This document shows, piece after piece, positions 1-6,305 of a stretch of DNA of 12,983 bases (position 1 is its first letter; the number at the start of each line of letters is the position of its first letter). Both the position numbers and the translations under genes were made by a program. Source of the DNA: Microcaldota archaeon (GTDB taxonomy: Archaea > Micrarchaeota > Micrarchaeia > Norongarragalinales > UBA8480); NCBI GenBank assembly GCA_030697615.1, contig JAUYPK010000076.1, positions 1 to 12,983 of the forward strand. Direction: 5' to 3'. The notes under the pieces are model-generated. The model was not told the DNA's origin, searched no databases, and saw only the letters and a list, made by a program, of their open reading frames with translations.

Positions 1-345
1 CTGCACTGCAATTAAACCAGGCATCCACAACGCGTCAACTATTTTTTGAAAAGTTTGCGAGCTACGCAAAAGTGTAAGTCCAACAGCAAGAGGCAAAAAG
101 AGCAGGCCAATATTTGGAATCTGCGTTGTGAATTGCTGGAAAAACCCCGTTTGTGAAATTACAGTTGCAAGTCCAAGCCAAGCAAATAAGGTAAAAGCAA
201 CTAGAAACGAAAGAAACCGCTTTTTGCTAGTAGAAAAGTCGATGGAATTAATAGCGCGGTGAAACAAAAGCCAAACCAGCGACACTTGCACAACGTTGAT
301 AATTGAAATTGACTCTGCAAACCATGCAATGAAGTGGCTGGACAT
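1..345 (-). CDS. Unknown polytopic membrane protein, N-terminal part (cut by window edge)
   Basis: An open frame of 115 codons runs from an ATG at 345-343 on the minus strand to the window edge without a stop. The product starts MSSHFIAWFAES and is strongly hydrophobic. Likely membrane segments lie near residues 12-29, 45-65 and 78-95, with a basic, polar stretch (TSKKR) after the first. Upstream in the same frame there is no other good start before a TAG at 381-379, so this ATG is the best choice. No clear ribosome binding site is visible, which suggests a leaderless or short-leader transcript starting in the shared region 346-412. I do not recognise the family. The style (short tails, evenly spaced helices) fits an integral membrane protein with further segments beyond the window. 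It diverges from the small membrane protein at 413. Confidence 0.7.
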   Translation of the reverse strand, partial: MSSHFIAWFAESISIINVVQVSLVWLLFHRAINSIDFSTSKKRFLSFLVAFTLFAWLGLATVISQTGFFQQFTTQIPNIGLLFLPLAVGLTLLRSSQTFQKIVDALWMPGLIAVQ

Positions 346-412
346 TGGAATAAGTATTATTCCATACGTATTAAAATACTAATTTGATAATATTTGCGAG
401 GTGCGTAGTATT
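346..412. promoter_or_regulatory. Divergent promoter region with inverted and direct repeats
   Basis: This 67-bp gap feeds two divergent genes. It contains the inverted pair AGTATT (353-358) and AATACT (375-380), the palindrome ATACGTAT (364-371) between them, and a second direct copy of AGTATTAT (353-360 and 407-414). TTAAAATA at 371-378 is a plausible TATA-like box for the plus-strand gene. The symmetry would suit a dimeric regulator, but AT-rich DNA produces such matches easily. Confidence 0.35.
398..403 (+). promoter_or_regulatory. Ribosome binding site for the 48-residue membrane protein
   Basis: GAGGTG matches the core of the archaeal anti-Shine-Dalgarno partner and lies 9 nt before the ATG at 413. 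It overlaps an in-frame GTG at 401, which argues for the ATG as the real start. Confidence 0.55.
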
Positions 413-559
413 ATGGTAGCAAGTTCTTTTATGGGTGGAGGCGCAATTCTACTCGGTGTTTTAATCGCAGCTGGAAATTACTTAAAGTGGCCAAACTGGA
501 CTAACTACGTGTGGGCAGGATTAGCGCTCATATGGGGAATAGCTTCATTTGTGCTGTAA
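413..559 (+). CDS. Small hydrophobic membrane protein (48 residues)
   Basis: A short frame from ATG 413 to TAA 557-559 encodes 48 residues. It has two hydrophobic helices, about residues 8-22 (after a GGG) and 33-48, joined by a short polar, tryptophan-containing loop (NYLKWPNWTNY). The protein ends directly after the second helix. A good GAGGTG site 9 nt upstream supports translation. The last 15 bases overlap the 3' end of the convergent hydrolase gene at 545. No family is recognised. Two-helix proteins of this size are often subunits or regulators of larger membrane complexes, but nothing here identifies a partner other than the divergent membrane protein at 1-345. It could be non-coding, but the ribosome binding site and helix pattern make a real gene more likely. 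Confidence 0.6.
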   Translation: MVASSFMGGGAILLGVLIAAGNYLKWPNWTNYVWAGLALIWGIASFVL

Positions 560-1102
560 AGTAATAAAATCAATTTTTTCAACGCACGAATTGTTAGTCA
601 TGTGTTGCCGGCGCAGCACATCCAGCGCCGCTACTTGTAATTCTTCCAATGGCGCCTGGCAACATTCTTCAATTACGTAAGTGAAAAAGCCTAAGTCAAA
701 AGCTTCGAAGGCAGATGCTAAAACGCAGTCGTTCGTATCGCAGCCAACAACGTGGACTTCTTCAATTCTTTTTCGCTTCAACATTTCCAATAATTTTTTA
801 TCTCCTTTGAAAATCGACTTAGTTTCTTTTTCAACTCGAACCACATTTAACGGTTCAAGCAACTGGTTTACTGGCTCAACAGTATGAAAATCACTATTTT
901 TTGGACACGTCCAATTCTGCTGCTTGTCCCACAGTGAATTTTTTTCAGCGTGAAAAATTGCAGAGGCGTAGAAATCATAATTCATATTTTTAATCAGGCT
1001 AGCGATGTTTTGCACGAGGTAATTGTTTCGACTATCTACAAAGGCGGACTGAAGATCAATAATAAGTAGCGCTTTTTTCCTGCCGCTGTTTGGAACTTTC
1101 AT
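545..1102 (-). CDS. Isochorismatase-like cysteine hydrolase
   Basis: This 185-residue protein belongs to the isochorismatase/nicotinamidase superfamily of cytosolic Rossmann-like hydrolases that act on amide or vinyl ether bonds through a Cys nucleophile. The expected triad is visible. Asp16 lies in LLIIDLQSAF. Lys92 lies in VEKETKSIF (K-x3-S-x-F, as in the family). The nucleophile Cys126 lies in GCDTNDCVLASAF. The length is typical. Substrate is not predictable: the family includes nicotinamidases, N-carbamoylsarcosine amidases and enzymes of unknown role, and the DxH metal site usual in nicotinamidases is not evident. The start ATG at 1102 has no ribosome binding site, but TTTTAAAT sits about 24-28 nt upstream (near 1124-1131), consistent with a leaderless mRNA. 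It lies 32 nt behind aCPSF1 and its 3' end overlaps the convergent small gene by 15 bases. Confidence 0.88.
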   Translation of the reverse strand: MKVPNSGRKKALLIIDLQSAFVDSRNNYLVQNIASLIKNMNYDFYASAIFHAEKNSLWDKQQNWTCPKNSDFHTVEPVNQLLEPLNVVRVEKETKSIFKGDKKLLEMLKRKRIEEVHVVGCDTNDCVLASAFEAFDLGFFTYVIEECCQAPLEELQVAALDVLRRQHMTNNSCVEKIDFITLQHK

Positions 1103-1134
1103 AAGGTAAACAACAAGCGCGAAATTTAAAAGAG

Positions 1135-3039
1135 TTACTTCAACCGCACGGTGTCAAGGTTCATCGGCGCTCTTGCGTCGACTCGCTGTATGCGGCTTAA
1201 GCTTCTTGCTAAGTCGTCGCATTTTACTTCGTCGCCGTGAATTGTCAAAATGCGCGATGGTCTCGAATGCAGTGCGCGTACATAGGAAATTAATTGGTTT
1301 CTGTCGCTGTGACCTGAAAAAGCGTCTGCACTTTCAACTTGCAAATTCACCTTCAACGTGTCAAGTTTGTTCTTGTCGTTTATAATTGGAACTTCTTTGG
1401 AACCCATTTGGATTTTTCTCCCAAGTGAAGTGGCACTTTGGTAACCTACAAATATCAACGCGTTGCGCTCATCGTGACTAAGCATTTTCAAAAATTCAAC
1501 GCTTGTGCCACCCGTAAGCATACCGCTAGACGCGAGGATTACAGCTGGGTCATCAGACTCTGCAATGTCTTTGCGGTTTTTTGAAACAACATGTGAAAAC
1601 AGCGGCTTTTCAAAAGGCGAGTCGTTTTGTAAAATGCGGCGCTGGATATTGTGGCGTAAATATTCGGGGTAAACCGTGTGTATTGCGCTTGCTTCTTTGC
1701 ACATACCGTCGATGTACACTTTTATTCCGTCTTCCTCGCGGAATTGCTCTTCCAAGATAAGCATTAACTCCTGTGCTCTGCCAACTGAGAACACTGGTAT
1801 AAGTACTTTGCCGCGGCGCTCCATTGCTTGTCTTACTACACGTGCGATTTTGGCAGCTCCTTCTTCCATTGAAGGCTGCAAATCGTGGCTTCCGCCGTAA
1901 GTGCTTTCCATTAATAGTGTTTCAATTCGTGGAAAACGGGTATCCGCAGGGTCAAGCAACTTCGTACGGCCGTATTTGAAATCACCGGTTATTACTAAAT
2001 TGTGCAAGCCTTCCCCAACGTGTAGGTGAACTTGGCTTGAGCCCAAGATGTGGCCAGCGTTGTAAAACGTAAACCGAACATCGGGCGTAACATCAGTTAC
2101 TTCGCCGTATTCGCGGGTAATCGTATGGTTCAACATCTTCTTAATGTCCTTTTCACTGTAAGGTGCTCCTTTTCCCTCGCTGTTCATCACGTTGATGCAA
2201 TCCTGTTGCAACAACACGGTTAAATCACGCGTTGCAGGCGTACAGTACAGCGGCCCTTCGTAGCCGTAAGCGTATAAGAAAGGCAAAAATCCAGAGTGAT
2301 CGAGATGAGCGTGTGTGAGAATAACGGCGTCTATTTGGTCAAGCGCTAGGTTCATTGCTTTTAAGTAAGGGTACATGCGTGTTGGATCGGAGCTGTCAAC
2401 GTTTAACCCGCAGTCGACGAGGATGTTGCTTTTTGGAGTTTGTAGAAGTGTACAGGAGCGGCCTACTTCGCGGAAACCGCCAAGGGCAGTTATTTTAATC
2501 CACTCGCAGTCAGTTGAACTGCTAAGCATTTTTTTACCTAGGTTTACAAGAAACTTCTTCCTATCTTCGCCAGCGTGTAGCAGTGAAGAGCGAATTGCTT
2601 TAACTACTTCGCTTGGACTTGTTGGCGCGCGTAGGACGCGGGGGTTCCAGCCAGTTTCAAGCACAATGCTTTTCAAAACTAAGCCGCCTTTGCCGATTAC
2701 AACACCTGGCTTCAACGCTTCAATTACAACTTCGTTGAAAGCAACGTCGAACTTAATTTCAGTTATGCCCGCATCTGGGGGAACAAGGGTTTTTATCTTT
2801 TCCATCGCAGCTTCAGGTGGAAGAAGCACTGATGAGTCTGAACGCAGGGTGATTTTTTTCCTCACTCTAGTTGCAAGTTTTGTTATCAAATTGCGGTCGT
2901 CGTAAAAAGCACGTATGTTTTTTAAATACAGCACAACTTGTGGCCCTTCAATTTCACACTTGGTTAGCTCACACTGTGGCGGCAGCACTTCTTCAATAGC
3001 TGTTTGCATTTCTTTTAAACTTGAAAATTGTGACGACAT
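1135..3039 (-). CDS. aCPSF1: Archaeal KH/metallo-beta-lactamase/beta-CASP ribonuclease, transcription termination factor aCPSF1 (FttA)
   Basis: At 634 residues this is a full-length archaeal CPSF1. The family cleaves nascent RNA and drives transcription termination at U-rich 3' ends, acting with RNA polymerase and Spt4/5 as a zinc-dependent dimer. Residues 1-150 hold the two KH-like domains, with a GXXG-type loop in VVIGKGG (114-119). The metallo-beta-lactamase core follows, with HAHLDH (His243, His245, Asp247, His248), His330 in AGHILGS and Asp353 in TGDF. The beta-CASP part shows motif A Glu378 (MEST), motif B His577 (FSGHSD) and motif C His601 (IHGDE). All catalytic positions are present. 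It lies downstream of the proteasome beta gene on the same strand, an arrangement also found in Methanocaldococcus (MJ1236/MJ1237, from memory). The ATG at 3039 has no clear ribosome binding site. A weak TTATTAAT near 3074-3081 could be its TATA box. Confidence 0.97.
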   Translation of the reverse strand: MSSQFSSLKEMQTAIEEVLPPQCELTKCEIEGPQVVLYLKNIRAFYDDRNLITKLATRVRKKITLRSDSSVLLPPEAAMEKIKTLVPPDAGITEIKFDVAFNEVVIEALKPGVVIGKGGLVLKSIVLETGWNPRVLRAPTSPSEVVKAIRSSLLHAGEDRKKFLVNLGKKMLSSSTDCEWIKITALGGFREVGRSCTLLQTPKSNILVDCGLNVDSSDPTRMYPYLKAMNLALDQIDAVILTHAHLDHSGFLPFLYAYGYEGPLYCTPATRDLTVLLQQDCINVMNSEGKGAPYSEKDIKKMLNHTITREYGEVTDVTPDVRFTFYNAGHILGSSQVHLHVGEGLHNLVITGDFKYGRTKLLDPADTRFPRIETLLMESTYGGSHDLQPSMEEGAAKIARVVRQAMERRGKVLIPVFSVGRAQELMLILEEQFREEDGIKVYIDGMCKEASAIHTVYPEYLRHNIQRRILQNDSPFEKPLFSHVVSKNRKDIAESDDPAVILASSGMLTGGTSVEFLKMLSHDERNALIFVGYQSATSLGRKIQMGSKEVPIINDKNKLDTLKVNLQVESADAFSGHSDRNQLISYVRALHSRPSRILTIHGDEVKCDDLARSLSRIQRVDARAPMNLDTVRLK

Positions 3040-3091
3040 AAATTATAGCATAACCCCTACACACATGAACGCAATTAATAATTTCACTAAA

Positions 3092-3118
3092 TGAAAAAGC
3101 ACGAAATTCCCTTTTTCA
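3092..3118 (-). terminator. Possible hairpin terminator between proteasome beta and aCPSF1
   Basis: TGAAAAAG (3092-3099) and CTTTTTCA (3111-3118) form an 8-bp inverted repeat with an 11-base loop, flanked by the direct repeat TTTCACTAA (3082-3090 and 3114-3122). On the minus strand the stem ends in a short U-tract. A second hairpin, TTTGGG/CCCAAA at 3166-3185, sits just after the proteasome stop. Either could end the proteasome transcript or mark an RNA processing site before aCPSF1. Confidence 0.35.
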
Positions 3119-3199
3119 CTAACTACTCTACGATTTAAACTAATAGCCTACAAACCTTTGCCTCATTTGGGAGCCTGTCCCCAAACCACTCAACCGCGT

Positions 3200-3901
3200 T
3201 TACTTTCTAAGCGGCTTTAACACAATTTCAACTTCGTCACGCGAGAGCCTCTTTAACTGATCCTGCGTAATCACAATCGCGTCTACCCCTTCACCAGTTG
3301 CACTGTCACGCTTCATCGCTGCATTAACTGCACGAATTGCGAGTTTCACAGCGTCATCTTTAGACATGTTTTCCCTATAATTCTCGTCAAGCACACCATA
3401 AGCAGTTACGCTACCAGAACCAGTTGAAACGTACTTCTCTGGAATTAAACCCCCAAACGGGTCAAGGTCAAACAACGCTGGCTGCGAGTCAAAACCAGCA
3501 ATTATCAACTGCACCATATAAGGAAAGTACTTATTCCCCTGTAAAACATTTGACAAAAGCGTAGCAGCAGCTGACACGGGCATCGACTTTCCATTGGCAT
3601 ACTTGTAAAGTTCAAGCTCAGCTTTTAACAAACGGACAAGCAACTGCGCGTCGCCAACTCCGCCAGCAATTGTAAGCGCCATCCTATCACCAACAGCGTG
3701 TACTTTTTCAACTTCTTTAGCTGCAATAAAAGAACCCATAGTTGCGCGCTTATCAGCAGCGACAACTACTCCCTTGTCAAAAATAATACCAACAGTAGTA
3801 GTTCCCTTAAGTGGCTTCACATCAGAGGCAATGTGCCCAATTGAAGCTACAACTTCTGGAGTTGTTAAAAATGTCGACAACGGAAGTAAAGACCTTTCCA
3901 A
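3200..3901 (-). CDS. psmB: 20S proteasome beta subunit with propeptide, TTG start
   Basis: This is the catalytic subunit of the archaeal 20S proteasome, an N-terminal threonine hydrolase in the beta rings of the cytosolic protease. A 33-residue propeptide ends in PLKG and is followed by TTTVGI, so maturation would expose Thr34 as Thr1. In mature numbering Asp17 (residue 50, VAAD), Lys33 (residue 66), Ser129 (residue 162, in GSGS) and Asp166 (residue 199, in RDS) are all present. Position 169, commonly Ser, is Thr here (residue 202). The start is TTG at 3901-3899: there is no in-frame ATG before the catalytic Thr, a stop lies upstream at 3943-3941, and AAGGTG (3915-3910) sits 8 nt before the TTG. 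It has its own promoter and precedes aCPSF1. No alpha subunit lies in this window. Confidence 0.97.
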   Translation of the reverse strand: MERSLLPLSTFLTTPEVVASIGHIASDVKPLKGTTTVGIIFDKGVVVAADKRATMGSFIAAKEVEKVHAVGDRMALTIAGGVGDAQLLVRLLKAELELYKYANGKSMPVSAAATLLSNVLQGNKYFPYMVQLIIAGFDSQPALFDLDPFGGLIPEKYVSTGSGSVTAYGVLDENYRENMSKDDAVKLAIRAVNAAMKRDSATGEGVDAIVITQDQLKRLSRDEVEIVLKPLRK

Positions 3902-3909
3902 AACAAGTA

Positions 3910-3915
3910 CACCTT
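3910..3915 (-). promoter_or_regulatory. Ribosome binding site that fixes the TTG start of proteasome beta
   Basis: On the minus strand this reads AAGGTG, 8 nt before the TTG. It is the only good site in the region between the upstream in-frame stop and the propeptide, so it decides the start. Confidence 0.6.
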
Positions 3916-3951
3916 TTCTAAGAATTTTAAAAATACTAATCTAAAAATATA

Positions 3952-3960
3952 ATTTATATA
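3952..3960 (-). promoter_or_regulatory. TATA box for proteasome beta
   Basis: The minus strand reads TATATAAAT here within a very AT-rich stretch (3941-3970). A start point 22-26 nt downstream would fall near 3930, leaving a leader of about 30 nt that contains the ribosome binding site. Confidence 0.5.
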
Positions 3961-3978
3961 ATTTAAAAAAACTGGGGG

Positions 3979-3988
3979 AAAAAAATAA
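3979..3988 (-). terminator. U-tract terminator downstream of FKBP isomerase
   Basis: After the repeat-rich 3' region, the minus strand reads TTTATTTTTTT, then CCCCC and a second T-run (3965-3970). Archaeal transcription often ends at such U-tracts, recognised by aCPSF1. It lies directly before the proteasome promoter and would insulate the two genes. Confidence 0.45.
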
Positions 3989-4022
3989 AGCTAATAAAGA
4001 TTGCCAAGAGAATTTACCACGC

Positions 4023-4160
4023 CAAGCTATTTAAGCCTTTCGCGCAATCAGAGGCACAAAAGCGCTATACCTTTGCGCGGGGAACCGTAAAGCATCTAAG
4101 CTTTGCGTAATCAGCGCAACGCACACCTTGCGACGAGTCGCAAAGCATCTAAGCTTTACG
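4023..4160. repeat. Degenerate tandem repeats built on small palindromes, overlapping the FKBP stop
   Basis: AAAGCATCTAAGCTTT occurs exactly twice, at 4089-4104 and 4142-4157, and a diverged third version lies near 4023-4040. Each copy is palindromic apart from its ATCTAA core. The left copy has arms CGTAAAGC and GCTTTGCG, and the right copy has CGCAAAGC and GCTTTACG, so the outer arms pair with each other and so do the inner arms. The intervening segments are also related: both begin TTTCGCGCAATCAG or TTTGCGTAATCAG, contain CCTTTGCGCG or CCTTGCGACG, and end in the repeat. This suggests a diverged tandem duplication of a unit of about 53-64 bases. The rightmost copy contains the FKBP stop codon and its last two codons. 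GC content is visibly higher than in the flanks. Confidence 0.7.
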
Positions 4161-4778
4161 CAGATATTCCTCGCTGATTTTTACCGCGCTAACCTCTTCA
4201 ACAAAAGCGAGCGTCATTCCAATAACCGTGTTTTTAGCTTGGATAAACCCCTGTTTTGTACAGGCATCTGGCTTGAAATTAAACATGGCGGTTTTGCTAA
4301 CTTCGTCAAACGCACATTCAACGTCTTCGGGTTTAAGAAAAACTTGACCGGCAATTGCTTTTACTTTGCTAAGCCCCCCTTTTAACTCTTCAATAATTGT
4401 AAACGAATAAGAAAGTTCTTTGCCAGCTAACTCGTGGTTAAAATCAACGCGTACTCTGCCGCCTGAAACGCTTTGCACCTTGGCAGGCATACCGTCAAGT
4501 TCAACTACCATTCCAGAAACTGGCTCAACACCTTGACGCTTAAAAATATCAAGCGAAACTAACCGCACAAGTTCAGCGTTGCGCTCGCCATACGCGTCTC
4601 TTGCAGCAATAGTAACTTGAGTTGCTTTGCCAACCTCCGCTTTTTGCAAAGCGTCGTCAAACCCCTTAACTACATGTTTCTTGCCAACTGCAAAAACCGC
4701 CCCTTTTCCCTGGTCAACAGTTTCTCCACTGACTTTTAAAACATAATCAACTTTTACCAACGCACCAACTTCAACCAT
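4149..4778 (-). CDS. FKBP-type peptidyl-prolyl cis-trans isomerase, SlyD/FKBP26-like
   Basis: This 209-residue cytosolic prolyl isomerase and chaperone matches the long archaeal FKBP class. The FKBP core starts at residue 1 (VKVDYVLKVSGETVD) with the VVKGFDDAL segment near 36-44. The insert-in-flap chaperone domain follows AYGERN (63-68) and covers about 69-115. The strand VDFNHELAGKEL (111-122) returns to the core, as in SlyD. Residues from about 140 form an extra C-terminal domain like that of methanogen FKBP26. No metal-binding histidine tail of the bacterial SlyD kind is present. The ATG at 4778 is preceded by AAAAGGTGA (4798-4790), 11 nt away, and a TATA-like CAAATAAAT lies near 4816-4824. 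Its stop codon and last codons lie inside the palindromic repeat. Confidence 0.94.
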   Translation of the reverse strand: MVEVGALVKVDYVLKVSGETVDQGKGAVFAVGKKHVVKGFDDALQKAEVGKATQVTIAARDAYGERNAELVRLVSLDIFKRQGVEPVSGMVVELDGMPAKVQSVSGGRVRVDFNHELAGKELSYSFTIIEELKGGLSKVKAIAGQVFLKPEDVECAFDEVSKTAMFNFKPDACTKQGFIQAKNTVIGMTLAFVEEVSAVKISEEYLRKA

Positions 4779-4789
4779 TTTTTACACAT

Positions 4790-4824
4790 TCACCTTTTAT
4801 ACGCACGACTATGCGATTTATTTG
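4790..4824 (-). promoter_or_regulatory. Promoter and ribosome binding site of FKBP isomerase
   Basis: Within the 66-bp gap the minus strand shows CAAATAAAT (4824-4816) as a TATA-like element and AAAAGGTGA (4798-4790) as a strong ribosome binding site 11 nt before the ATG. This supports separate transcription from the surface protein gene upstream. Confidence 0.45.
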
Positions 4825-4844
4825 AAAAACTACGACGAACTATT

Positions 4845-6143
4845 CTACGACATTGACAAAACAGAATCAACGCCCCGCTGCTTAGCTAGAAACTGCACTA
4901 ACTTACCGCCTTCAACTAACGCCGGACCAACAATAACTACTCGGTCACCAATGGAAACATTTGAAAAAACCAACGCGTCAAACGTAACAGGCAAAACAAA
5001 ACCGCCACTAGCAGTTGAATTAGCAGTTAAATTAACAGGAGTTAAAATAGCCTCTTTTAAAAATACCGAGTCAAACAGAATTTCCACACGCTGCCACAAA
5101 GTAGAATTAAACTGCACTAGATAACGAGAAAATGGAAACACAATAGAAGCGTTTAAACCGTTCAACGCTTGCAGCGCAACTTCCCTACTGGTGAAATTAC
5201 CAACATCCAACACTAAACCCCCACTGCGGTTTTCAAGCGAAACAATAAACGGCGCTGCTGCCATCAAGGCACTTTCATTAATTGACCCACTAGCAGCATT
5301 AACAATAATAATTTCATCTCGCACGCTTAACTCTTCATTAATAACCGCACCGTTGAAAAACACCGGCTTAACCGAACGGTTTTCCCACGGAACTTGCAAA
5401 ACCGCAACTTGGCCACCACTAAAAGAATCAACAACTCCAACTAACTCCAACTCAATTACATTTTGACCACTGTCACTAACTACCGCAGGTTGTTCTAACC
5501 TAAGCGAATCAGGCACAATCACACTACTAGCACCACTCCCTTCTAAAACAACACCTAACAACAACTCCACAACACTTCCAGGAATAGCATTTGCATCAGA
5601 AACAAGCGCCAACGCCCCGCGCCCAAACCTATCGCCATACCCTTCCAACTGCCGCTTTGTCAACGTCGACTTGTTCAACCCATTCAACTCAGAAACAACC
5701 GGTACACTTGAACCATTAAAAGAAACCAGCGCCTCGCGATAAACAACAACTTCTGAACCACAAAAAGGAATTAACCCACTTTTAAACTCACTTAGAAACA
5801 CCGCATTAGGAATAGTGCCATTCGCCCTTGCAAAGAAAAGCGTCGCGTTGCCAGAAACACCAATCGCAATAGGCGAACCTAACAAACCAGGAAACGCCGG
5901 CAAACGTGACACATTGCACTGAAACTTCATAATATCAGTAAAAGAATTAACAACAAAAGAAGCAGGCGACGCACTAACAAACTGTTCCCTAACAAGCACC
6001 GGAGTACTACTACCCTCAGCCGAGCTATCAACTGGAGACTGCGACGGCGAATAAGTATAAACAATGAAAAGCTCAACTACAAAACCAACTATAAGTAAAG
6101 CTGCAAATGCCTTAATCAAATTTCCGCGAGTTAAAAACGACAT
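4845..6143 (-). CDS. Unknown membrane-anchored surface protein rich in N-glycosylation sequons
   Basis: I do not recognise this 432-residue protein. Residues 1-9 are short and basic, 10-30 form one hydrophobic helix (uncleaved signal anchor), and 31-60 are a Ser/Pro/Thr-rich linker. The rest is a Val/Leu/Ser-rich, probably beta-rich ectodomain, so most of the chain should lie outside the cell. It holds 14 N-X-S/T sequons (N77, 99, 108, 143, 157, 255, 289, 305, 316, 331, 346, 371, 375, 395), far above chance, and only two cysteines (76 and 128). There is no catalytic motif I can name. It lies directly downstream of the S-layer gene on the same strand, separated by that gene's terminators. A TATA-like TTTATTTG about 20 nt before the ATG suggests its own near-leaderless promoter. 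An S-layer-associated role is inference. A second in-frame TAG follows the first after four codons. Confidence 0.85.
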   Translation of the reverse strand: MSFLTRGNLIKAFAALLIVGFVVELFIVYTYSPSQSPVDSSAEGSSTPVLVREQFVSASPASFVVNSFTDIMKFQCNVSRLPAFPGLLGSPIAIGVSGNATLFFARANGTIPNAVFLSEFKSGLIPFCGSEVVVYREALVSFNGSSVPVVSELNGLNKSTLTKRQLEGYGDRFGRGALALVSDANAIPGSVVELLLGVVLEGSGASSVIVPDSLRLEQPAVVSDSGQNVIELELVGVVDSFSGGQVAVLQVPWENRSVKPVFFNGAVINEELSVRDEIIIVNAASGSINESALMAAAPFIVSLENRSGGLVLDVGNFTSREVALQALNGLNASIVFPFSRYLVQFNSTLWQRVEILFDSVFLKEAILTPVNLTANSTASGGFVLPVTFDALVFSNVSIGDRVVIVGPALVEGGKLVQFLAKQRGVDSVLSMS

Positions 6144-6204
6144 ACAAATTACTCAACCAAATAAACACATAACCAAAAACGCCTTTTACCTAAAAACAGA
6201 GACA

Positions 6205-6302
6205 AACAAGTAGGAGAGTTATAAAATAAAAAGCTTAGGGAAAGGGGAACAAATCCCCCTTCGCTAAAAAAAGAAAAAAAAGAAAAAAAGGTTTTAAAAA
6301 CC
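6205..6302 (-). terminator. Strong multi-part terminator of the S-layer gene
   Basis: Right after the S-layer stop the minus strand has the hairpin GGTTTTTAAAACC (6302-6290), then three T-runs separated by single C residues (6289-6266). A second hairpin follows, with GGGG/CCCC arms (6244-6259), then another T-rich run near 6235-6220. Stacked U-tracts fit a very highly transcribed gene. Confidence 0.75.
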
Positions 6303-6305
6303 TTC

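Noticed and set aside
2375..2905. 176-codon open frame antisense to aCPSF1
   Set aside because: It lies entirely opposite a well-supported conserved gene, and its product shows no recognisable domain.
3966..4148. tRNA or rRNA gene in the GC-richer gap
   Set aside because: No T-loop GGTTCRA-type motif or cloverleaf arms can be assembled on either strand, and nothing resembles rRNA.
4023..4160. CRISPR array
   Set aside because: There are only two good copies, the repeats include a stop codon of a gene, the intervening segments resemble each other, and no cas gene is in the window.
4128..4385. 85-codon plus-strand frame across the FKBP 3' end
   Set aside because: It mirrors the FKBP coding region and the palindromic repeat, and it has no ribosome site.
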